Origin: Chroococcidiopsis sp. TS-821
GTDB lineage: Bacteria > Cyanobacteriota > Cyanobacteriia > Cyanobacteriales > Chroococcidiopsidaceae
Direction of reading: 5' to 3'
Assembly (NCBI RefSeq): GCF_002939305.1
Contig: NZ_MVDI01000013.1
Location: 50,614 to 114,613 of the forward strand
Length of the DNA stretch: 64,000 nucleotides
The notes under the pieces were generated by a model. That model saw nothing but the letters and a program-made list of their open reading frames with translations, had not been told where the DNA came from and ran no database searches. The first letter of the stretch is position 1; every line of letters begins with the position of its first letter. Made by a program: the position numbers and the translations under genes. Positions 57,433-64,000 of the stretch are shown one piece after another.

Positions 57433-58377
57433 ATGCGAGTAGTAGCCCTAGTGCCTGGCGGCATCGGCGACCAAATCCTATTTTTTCCCACTCTTGATGA
57501 CCTAAAACAAAATTATCCTAATGCTCGAATTGATGTCGTGGTAGAACCACGCGCTAAAGAAGCATACCGCATCTGCAAGGCTGTCAATGATGTTTTAGTA
57601 TTTGACTACCAAGACCGAAACAGCGCAGCGGATTGGGTCAATTTAGTAGGTATTCTACGCGATCGCGAATATGACGTCGTCATCTCCGTGGGGCAACGCT
57701 GGTTTGTCGGTTTATTGCTGTGGTTAACCGGAATTCCTATCCGTATCGGCTACAAAGGAGCAGGTAATATATTCCTGACAAATGCTGTCCCGCTCAAATC
57801 ACAGCAGTACGCAGCAGCAATGTACCACGATTTGCTGCAAGGGTTAGGAATCAATTCTCCCTGTCCAGAGTTGACAGTTAATGTGCCAGCCGCAGATATT
57901 GACTGGGCAGAAAACGAAAAAAAACGATTGGAAATTCAAAGCAGTGGCTATGTTTTACTGGCAGATAGTTTTGAGCAATCTATGCCAAATAACAGCTACC
58001 CGATTGAAAAATGGCAGCAAATCATTGCAGACTTTCGCCAGAAACAGCCTGATTTACCTTTAGTCGCTCTTCAACCACCAGACGATCCGCGGTGGACACA
58101 ACTAGCACAAGCAAATTCTGAGCTTAAACTGACATCGCCACCTGATGTAGGTAAGTTAGCCGCAATCATTGCGGGTGCAGATTTGTTACTGTGTACCGAG
58201 GGTGTACCGCTACAGCTGGCTGTTGCAGTCCAAACGTATGCGATCGCGCTATTCGGAGCGACCGATCCGGCAAAATTCTTGCCAAAAAGCGATCGCTATA
58301 TCCCCATCAAATCTCCTAGCGGAAAAATTGCGGATATTTCGCCCCAAACTGTTTTAGAGCGCATCTGGCGAGGCTAA
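57433..58377 (+). CDS. Glycosyltransferase family 9 protein
   Basis: 314 residues with the heptosyltransferase-like GT9 layout: GGIGDQILFFPTLDDLKQ at the N-terminus, EYDVVISVGQRWFVGLLLWL with RIGYKGAG, and a C-terminal domain with FGATDPAKFLP and ADLLLCTEGVPLQLAVA. Normally adds heptose or a related sugar to lipopolysaccharide or glycan cores; acceptor unknown. Divergent from the carbonic anhydrase, 275 bp apart. Confidence 0.88.
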   Translation: MRVVALVPGGIGDQILFFPTLDDLKQNYPNARIDVVVEPRAKEAYRICKAVNDVLVFDYQDRNSAADWVNLVGILRDREYDVVISVGQRWFVGLLLWLTGIPIRIGYKGAGNIFLTNAVPLKSQQYAAAMYHDLLQGLGINSPCPELTVNVPAADIDWAENEKKRLEIQSSGYVLLADSFEQSMPNNSYPIEKWQQIIADFRQKQPDLPLVALQPPDDPRWTQLAQANSELKLTSPPDVGKLAAIIAGADLLLCTEGVPLQLAVAVQTYAIALFGATDPAKFLPKSDRYIPIKSPSGKIADISPQTVLERIWRG

Positions 58378-58469
58378 TATCATGTCTAATAAAAGACCCG
58401 TGAAGGCAGCTAGCTTCAAAAGCAGGGGAGAGTAGAGAATTCCAACGAATTGACCGGACTTGATATAAG

Positions 58470-58946
58470 TTAGAATTCAAACATTTCAAAGAATGTATCC
58501 TCTAAGTCGTAGCCAAACATTTGTCCCATCGACTTGAGGCGCGAGCGACTGGGGATACCTTGCTGTTGCAGCCAATCGTGCAAAATAAAGATTTTGTGCA
58601 TCAAGAAAATCTCCAAGGCTTCAGGATTATACTGGATGCCTTGTTTGGCACTAAATTGATGCGGTACGAGCATCGCCGTATAGCGGGCAAGTTCCCCTGT
58701 CCAATCGAGTAAAAATGGCAACCAAGGATACTGAGCATCTAGACGAATAAACCACAGCCGAATCTCTGGAATTTCTGAAAGTTCGCGCGGGTCGTCAGGC
58801 TCGCGCGGATAATTAATCTCAAAGCGCAGCTGTTGTTCGTGGGTAGCAATTGTTCCTGCTTGCAACAAAGTTTCGATCGTCGTTTGCGCCGGAGATAAAT
58901 CCAAGGTATTGATTTGCTCAAAATTAAGTGCGATCGCCAATGTCAT
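58470..58946 (-). CDS. crr6: CRR6 family protein (NDH-1 assembly)
   Basis: 158 residues. Whole-length match to cyanobacterial CRR6: YPREPDDPRELSEIPEIRLW, FIRLDAQYPWLPFLLDW and ALEIFLMHKIFILHDWLQQQ. In plants CRR6 helps assemble the NdhI-containing part of chloroplast NDH; the cyanobacterial form is needed for NDH-1 maturation. No cofactor motif; soluble. Confidence 0.9.
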   Translation of the reverse strand: MTLAIALNFEQINTLDLSPAQTTIETLLQAGTIATHEQQLRFEINYPREPDDPRELSEIPEIRLWFIRLDAQYPWLPFLLDWTGELARYTAMLVPHQFSAKQGIQYNPEALEIFLMHKIFILHDWLQQQGIPSRSRLKSMGQMFGYDLEDTFFEMFEF

Positions 58947-59008
58947 GGAATAACCACAATCTCAAAGTAAGTTCATTGTCGCATTAAGCACAGTTGAGAA
59001 TTAACGTC

Positions 59009-60697
59009 TCAGTTCCCAAAGTTTCTGTACGCATTCATCGGCTTTAATTTAGGTGTCACCCCTTTATCTACCAACTTACTGTACAAAGCTGTACGCGGTA
59101 AGACGCGGAGAACTTCCTCGACTGTTGTTAAACCATTTGTCACTTTCTCAACAGCCGCGGTGCGGAACGAAGCAAAATGAATTTCGCGCAAGTAACGATG
59201 TAATTGCGTGAGGGTACCTTCATAAATAATTTCCCGCACCGTATCATCGACATCTAATAGCTCAACAACGGCTTCGCGTCCCAAGTAACCTGAATTGAAA
59301 CATATTCCACAACCTTTACCTTTACGCCATTGCCCTGCATGCGCGTGTTGCGAGTCAATTCCGAGTACGCGTAAATCCGCTTCTGTTGGAGTATAAGGTT
59401 CGCTACAGTGCGGACACACTCGGCGGACAAGTCGCTGTGCCACAATTCCCAACAACGCATCGCTGAGTAATCCAGGATCGGGACCAATATCGCGCAATCG
59501 CGGAATCGCACCTACAGCATCGTTTGTGTGCAGTGTCGTAAATACCAAGTGTCCTGTGAGCGCGGCACGTACTGCGGTTTCTGCGGTCTCGCGATCGCGG
59601 ATTTCTCCCACCATGATGATATCAGGGTCTTGACGTAAAATGGCGCGTAAACCCGCTGCAAATGTCATTCCTGCGGCTTCGTTAACTTGTGTTTGCGTAA
59701 TGCGTGGCAAGATGTACTCGACAGGATCTTCGACGGTAACGACGTTGACATTTTCAGTAGCTACCGCTTGCAAACTTGTATAAAGAGTACTTGTTTTACC
59801 CGAACCCGTGGGACCTGTAAGGATAATCATCCCTTGCGGTTGTTGCAGCCAAGATTTATACACCTGTAAGGTTTGTTGCGAAAATCCCAAATTTTCGAGT
59901 TGTGAAAATGGATTTTCACGCGGTAGTAAGCGAATCACCGCCTTTTCGCCATTGACGCAAGGAAGCGTACTGACACGCATATCCATGCCCATTTCCGCGT
60001 TTTCATCAATCGTGTATTTTTCTTCAATACGTCCATCTTGCGGGCGGCGACTTTCAGAAATGTCCATTTTAGACATCACCTTGATCGCCACAATGACGCG
60101 ACGGCTTAATTCTTGGGGTAGCATTGTGATATCACGCAGCACTCCGTCAATGCGATAGCGCACGCGCAAACCTTCGGTGGTAGGTTCGAGGTGGATGTCA
60201 CTCGCTCGATTGCGCAATGCTCCAGAAAGCAAAGTTTTGATGCGTTCAATTTGATCCGCCGAGCGCGATAAATAGATTTGCGTTGTTTCTGTAATGTTTT
60301 CGGCTTCTTGCTCGCCTGTGAGTGGATTGACAAACGGTGTCGCCGTGATGCGGTTCGTATTAAGATTTTGGGTGTGAAACCAGGTACGGTAACTATTGTC
60401 TGATATCGGAATGATTTGGATATTGCTGCCAGTCCGTTCGGCTAAAAAAGCGATCGCCTGCGAATCAATCTCAACGGGACTACCTAAATAGTAACAACCG
60501 CGCCACAATAACAATGGAATTACGGGAGGAACACTGCTTTTGTCAGGAAAGTGACGCAAAAATCGAGAATTCACATCGCGATCGAGTAGTTCGGTATTCA
60601 CGCTTCCGCGATCGTCTACAAGCAGCTTAAGTGCTTCAGCACAGCTAATTTCTTGATTTTTGAGTCTTTGCCAAGCTGAGGGAGTTGCCGATTGCAT
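59009..60697 (-). CDS. GspE/PilB-type secretion ATPase
   Basis: 562 residues, shorter than cyanobacterial PilB (about 670), because the N-terminal part before residue 130 is compact. Core motifs are intact: SDIHLEPTTEGLRVRYRIDG (Asp box), Walker A GPTGSGKTS (~293-300), VTVEDPVEY, and Walker B DIIMVGEIRDRETAETAV. A four-Cys zinc site (CPHC...CGIC) is present, as in GspE. It powers pilus extension or type II-like secretion. No pilC or pilT is adjacent, so it is an orphan paralogue. Confidence 0.9.
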   Translation of the reverse strand: MQSATPSAWQRLKNQEISCAEALKLLVDDRGSVNTELLDRDVNSRFLRHFPDKSSVPPVIPLLLWRGCYYLGSPVEIDSQAIAFLAERTGSNIQIIPISDNSYRTWFHTQNLNTNRITATPFVNPLTGEQEAENITETTQIYLSRSADQIERIKTLLSGALRNRASDIHLEPTTEGLRVRYRIDGVLRDITMLPQELSRRVIVAIKVMSKMDISESRRPQDGRIEEKYTIDENAEMGMDMRVSTLPCVNGEKAVIRLLPRENPFSQLENLGFSQQTLQVYKSWLQQPQGMIILTGPTGSGKTSTLYTSLQAVATENVNVVTVEDPVEYILPRITQTQVNEAAGMTFAAGLRAILRQDPDIIMVGEIRDRETAETAVRAALTGHLVFTTLHTNDAVGAIPRLRDIGPDPGLLSDALLGIVAQRLVRRVCPHCSEPYTPTEADLRVLGIDSQHAHAGQWRKGKGCGICFNSGYLGREAVVELLDVDDTVREIIYEGTLTQLHRYLREIHFASFRTAAVEKVTNGLTTVEEVLRVLPRTALYSKLVDKGVTPKLKPMNAYRNFGN

Positions 60698-61456
60698 AAT
60701 TAATTTAGAGTTAATAAGTTTGAACTATTCGTTTGAAATAACTTCTTGGCGAAGTTGTTCGATTACGGATTCGCACGTCTTCTTTACTTATACCTTGTCA
60801 CTACTCAAGCAGCTACTTGCAAATTAGTCAACTGCATTTCATTAATATTAAGTAGATTTAGCTATCTGATTTTTTTAATAGTTTTTTATATTTATATTTT
60901 AATTATAAAAGTCAGGATTTTTTATCTATGTGAGAACAGATACTAGCAATGCTCACTTTCCAGAGCTTAACTATACGTAAGAGCATTGAATTCAAAAATA
61001 TTTGGCTTAATTAAGTTTTTACCTTACACTCAATAGTTGAATTTTCTGCAAATAACTCAGTTCGTCAATAAACAACTTTGCCTCAGTTCAATCACTTGAA
61101 AATCATTAAATTTCTGATAGCAGCGTGTAAAAAGTAAGTTTTCTGAAGCGAGCGTTTGCCTAAATAAGTACCTTTAGTATCAACTGAACTTGCAGCAGGT
61201 TAGACGAGTCAGGCTAAGGCTTGTAGACATTTATGGCAAATATAAGTTAAAGTTGTAATGAGTTTGTTTACCAAGTAACATTAACTGCTTATTAGGTCGA
61301 TAGCAGATGGCATCTACTGCCAAAGGTTATAGGTAGCAACTCGCGGGTAAATAGCAGTTTATATGGAATGCTCATTTCTCCAATGCAATTACCCATTTCG
61401 GTAAAATAATCAACAAGGGGTAGATTTGCTACCCGATCGCAAAAGAAGTTTCAGCC
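60698..61456. other. Long intergenic region before the Fur-family gene
   Basis: About 760 bp, strongly AT-rich. A 66-codon frame (60746-60946) is hydrophobic with no ribosome site and I do not call it. No repeat, RNA gene or clear iron/PerR box could be recognised by eye. It must contain divergent promoters for the ATPase and the Fur-family gene. Confidence 0.5.
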
Positions 61457-61900
61457 ATGCAAAAAGAAGCGGCAGCTACCAAACCAATTCGCTCATTTGA
61501 AGATGCTGTTGCCCAGTGTCAAGCACTGGGTATGCGCTTGAGTCGCCAGCGTCGCTTCATCTTGGAGCTACTTTGGCAAGCGCAAGAACATCTATCAGCA
61601 AGAGAAATTTACGATCGCCTCAATCAACAAGGAAAAGCGATCGGACATACATCAGTGTATCAAAACTTAGAAGCACTTTCGAGTCAAGGCATCATTGAGT
61701 GCATTGAACGCTCCGATGGACGCCTTTACGGAAATATCAGCGATTCGCACAGCCACGTGAATTGCTTAGATACAAACCAGATCTTAGACGTAGAAGTAGA
61801 ACTTCCAGAAGACTTGCTAGCAGAAGTCGAGCGCAGAACTGGAGTCAAAATTACTGACTATAGTATTAACTTTTACGGATATCGGCAGACACAAGTGTAA
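61457..61900 (+). CDS. Fur family regulator, FurC/PerR-like
   Basis: 147 residues. Winged helix with GMRLSRQRRFILELLWQAQE, HLSAREIYDRLNQQGKAIGH and TSVYQNLEALSSQGII (recognition helix). The metal-site region is DSHSHVNCLDTNQ. The structural CxxC pairs of Fur are absent, as in the cyanobacterial FurC/PerR group that controls peroxide responses. Likely partners: iron or Mn and peroxide. ATG 61457. The REC-DUF3685 gene follows in the same direction. Confidence 0.87.
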   Translation: MQKEAAATKPIRSFEDAVAQCQALGMRLSRQRRFILELLWQAQEHLSAREIYDRLNQQGKAIGHTSVYQNLEALSSQGIIECIERSDGRLYGNISDSHSHVNCLDTNQILDVEVELPEDLLAEVERRTGVKITDYSINFYGYRQTQV

Positions 61901-61941
61901 GATGTGCGCGTACGCTGAATGTGGAGACCATATCAAACACA

Positions 61942-63732
61942 ATGAGCGATCGCACCATCAAGCTACTCTTAGTCGATCCTGACCCGATTTTCCGGATAGG
62001 ATTTTCGCGACTTATCGCTGAGTCATACCCTGATATCCAAATCGTTGCAGAAGCTGAAACCAGCTCTGTGGCACGAAAAATCTTAGCAGACTTTGCCAGA
62101 GAGAACGCAACGGCATTCTCTAGTGGTTTACCTTCTGATGCAGCGGTTAACTTAGTTGTTCTAGAGCTACAGCTAGGACTAGAGCTTTGCCAACAGCTAA
62201 AATCCCATTATCCTGACTTGCCGATATTGATTCTCAGTTCGGTACAAGAACCTGCCTTACTAGCCTCAGCAAAGGCGATAGGAGTTGAAGGCTACTGTCC
62301 TAAAGGAACTGCGATTGTTGAAGTCGTCGCAGCTATCCGCCAGGTCGTCTCCAAGAGAACTTATTGGATAGAAGCCGAAGTTCTGCAAAATCCTTTAGCT
62401 GCGCCGAGTATCCTTGCTTTAGTCCGAAATCATCTTCGGTGGACGGGATTGCAGCAGATTGATACGACATTAGCAGCAGTCACAGCACGATTACAAGTTC
62501 CTGATTTGTCATTACTCGATCGCGCCTTTTTAGCAGGACAACGTCGAGAACTCCTCGCCTCGCGTTGGCTAGTCACGCACTTATTACCTCTACCAAAAGC
62601 GAGTTACAAAACGGTTGCGAATCATTCCGCGATCGCAGGAACAAAAAATACAAAAGAAGGAGACCTCGCACAGTCATCCGTGACAGATACTAGCGAAGGT
62701 GTCTCCGCATTATTGCCACAGCCAAGCACGGCGGCGGTATCAATTGTGCATTTAGAAAATGGTAACTTGAGCCACCGAAAGGAAGCACGCGAGATTCTTG
62801 AGTTCACTGCAGCTAAACTCGATCAAAGCTTACAAAACTTGACCGCGATCGCGCTCGAAACTGATATTTTTCGGGAGGGAAAGAAGCGCGAGTTACTCAA
62901 GACCATTTTACAAAAAGTTGTAGAAGTTTTAGAAGATTTACGTTTCGCGCAAGTTCAGCCAGAGCAGTTAATTGAAATGCAGCGTCTAATTCTCCGCGAT
63001 TTGTGGCAAGGCGCAACCGCAGACTTTTTTGGTAGATATGCCATGCTTCAAGTAGGCGATCGCCAGTTAGAAATTGTAAATCTACTCTTACAAGATGTCG
63101 AAATTGTTCAAGTTGAAATTCTTAATAAAATTCCCTTAGTCAGTGACTTATTTTCGTATTTATTATTTCAAACACCGCTAATTATTGATAATTTCCCCTA
63201 CAAAGCTGATACACCAGAAGCCAAAGCCCGCGCTGAATTAATTTTACACAATCTCTTAATTCATGTGGCAAATGCTGTAGCACAACCTTTGTTAAATAGG
63301 CTCGCTGATGTAGAAATTATAAAGCAAAACTTTTATGATAGTCGATTAATTTCTACGCGAGAAATTGAGAAATTTAGAAATAATTTATCCTGGAAATATC
63401 GCTGGAATAAATATTATATTGAACCCAAAGCAATTTTTGAAAGTCGCTACGATTTATTAATTTTCACTGGTAGAGGTATTGCTCAAACTTCGATTTATGC
63501 TCCGCGCGGACAAGAATTACAACAACTTTCTGGTATTCCGCAAGTAGTCACGTTAGCGCTCGAACTCCGCGATGCGATCGCCCCTCGGTTCCGCGCCGTC
63601 ATTGCGTTTTTAGGAAGTGGCGTTGTGTATGTTTTGACACAAGTTATTGGGCGTGCGATCGGTTTAATTGGTCGCGGTATTCTGCAAGGAATCGGTGGTT
63701 CAGTATCAGAAGGAAGAAAGAAGAAATTTTAG
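61942..63732 (+). CDS. Response regulator with DUF3685 (Ycf55-like) output
   Basis: About 596 residues. The N-terminal ~125 is a receiver-like domain (IKLLLVDPDPIFRIGFSRLI, Leu-rich VVLELQLGLELCQQL where the phospho-Asp would be Glu, and GVEGYCPKGTAIVEV), apparently without a normal phosphorylation site. Then a DUF3685/Ycf55-like region (~190-590) with the EILEFTAAKLDQSLQNLTAI and LFQTPLIIDNFPY segments. In red-algal plastids Ycf55 is the same domain without the receiver. Function unknown. The start may be ATG 61942 or GTG 61921; neither has a clear ribosome site. Confidence 0.83.
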   Translation: MSDRTIKLLLVDPDPIFRIGFSRLIAESYPDIQIVAEAETSSVARKILADFARENATAFSSGLPSDAAVNLVVLELQLGLELCQQLKSHYPDLPILILSSVQEPALLASAKAIGVEGYCPKGTAIVEVVAAIRQVVSKRTYWIEAEVLQNPLAAPSILALVRNHLRWTGLQQIDTTLAAVTARLQVPDLSLLDRAFLAGQRRELLASRWLVTHLLPLPKASYKTVANHSAIAGTKNTKEGDLAQSSVTDTSEGVSALLPQPSTAAVSIVHLENGNLSHRKEAREILEFTAAKLDQSLQNLTAIALETDIFREGKKRELLKTILQKVVEVLEDLRFAQVQPEQLIEMQRLILRDLWQGATADFFGRYAMLQVGDRQLEIVNLLLQDVEIVQVEILNKIPLVSDLFSYLLFQTPLIIDNFPYKADTPEAKARAELILHNLLIHVANAVAQPLLNRLADVEIIKQNFYDSRLISTREIEKFRNNLSWKYRWNKYYIEPKAIFESRYDLLIFTGRGIAQTSIYAPRGQELQQLSGIPQVVTLALELRDAIAPRFRAVIAFLGSGVVYVLTQVIGRAIGLIGRGILQGIGGSVSEGRKKKF

Positions 63733-63941
63733 AATAGCAGAGGTCAGGGTATTGAGAGCAGAGAAGCAGAGAAGAAATACTACATATAAACTTCTCTTTC
63801 ACTACCACTAGTCAATAGCAACTAACTACTGGCTCCTTTTTCGATATTCCATAAGAGGAGTTTCCAAGACAATAGAATTAAGCTTCCATGATGTCTAATA
63901 CCAATATCCTTAAAAAAGAGCTACAAATAATCTCTCCCCTA

Positions 63942-63969
63942 CTCCTCTGCTCCTCTGCTCCTCTGCTCC
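63942..63969. repeat. CTCCTCTG tandem repeat at the window end
   Basis: Three to four 8-bp units, actcctctgctcctctgctc and on, near the end of the window; related to the array at 48676-48778. The remaining sequence 63733-64000 holds only a reverse CTGACC repeat (about 63740) and no gene. Confidence 0.7.
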
Positions 63970-64000
63970 CTTCTATACGTATCTTCAGCAAGAATTTGAA

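Noticed and set aside
60746..60946. 66-codon hydrophobic frame
   Set aside because: No ribosome site; composition explained by AT-rich DNA.

Overview
This is a 64 kb chromosomal stretch of a cyanobacterium. The evidence is the dense scatter of the palindrome GCGATCGC (HIP1) and a set of families that are cyanobacterial or nearly so: CRR6, DUF1818, DUF3143 beside a J-domain protein, REC-DUF3685, cyanobacterial RpoZ, a FurC/PerR-like regulator, a DevC/DevA remnant, ComFB and a CcaA-like beta-carbonic anhydrase. Many products resemble proteins of Nostoc-like and coccoid, Chroococcidiopsis-like lineages. That placement is inference from remembered families, not a measured phylogeny. No rRNA, phage, plasmid origin or CRISPR array was seen. 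One tRNA, tRNA-Pro(GGG), is present.

Layout. 1-3400: the C-terminal part of a GH13 enzyme, a small Ala-rich protein, a fasciclin protein, rpoZ, an exported protein, DUF1818 and tRNA-Pro. 3400-4400: a decayed IS5-type element that has cut off the 5' end of a DUF4126 membrane gene. 4400-10340: the GDP-fucose pair gmd-fcl, then a divergent fused 5-oxoprolinase. 10340-19720: DUF2945/DUF3140, comFB, a YaaW-like protein, an O-antigen-ligase-like membrane protein, J-domain/DUF3143, uppS-cdaA, lysA and rimI. 20000-24050: clpC and mgtE. 24050-25600: gene debris (MFS and REC-Hpt fragments). 25635-30117: a tight three-gene phosphorelay operon. 30114-32836: pyrB and a GMC oxidoreductase. 32850-33620: debris of devC, devA and an SDR gene. 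33824-36740: mntP, a CBS-less MgtE homologue and a flavin monooxygenase. 36955-37905: the second, nearly complete copy of the IS. 38000-43600: a MEKHLA protein, uvrB, a 19-residue-repeat protein, a small stress-like cluster (CsbD, lipoprotein, 173-aa protein) and rpe. 43830-46824: a subtilisin-like protein with an altered triad beside a serpin lipoprotein. 46850-51280: an AI-2E transporter, a small membrane protein, an LCP protein and an alpha/beta hydrolase. 51374-53213: an ArsR-ClpN fusion and a ureohydrolase. 53379-58950: pyrH-frr, a geranylgeranyl reductase-family protein, carbonic anhydrase, GT9 and CRR6. 59009-63732: a GspE/PilB-type ATPase, a Fur-family regulator and a REC-DUF3685 protein.

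How the genes work together. Envelope and polysaccharide functions are spread through the window (gmd/fcl, uppS, LCP, the O-antigen-ligase-like protein, GT9). Second-messenger signalling appears as a c-di-AMP cyclase (cdaA) with a ComFB-family protein 4.8 kb away. Clp proteolysis appears twice: the full ClpC, and a DNA-binding protein carrying ClpC-like N-domains without ATPase modules.

Most notable observations: (1) the ArsR-ClpN fusion with a strong internal ribosome site exactly at the domain boundary; (2) the serpin next to a subtilisin-like protein that appears to lack the canonical Asp and His; (3) intergenic-type repeats absorbed in frame into the 5-oxoprolinase (twice) and LysA (once); (4) two inverted copies of a dead IS that share the same damage, one with a 203-bp microhomology deletion; (5) a CBS-less MgtE paralogue convergent with a Mn exporter; (6) several clearly decayed genes.
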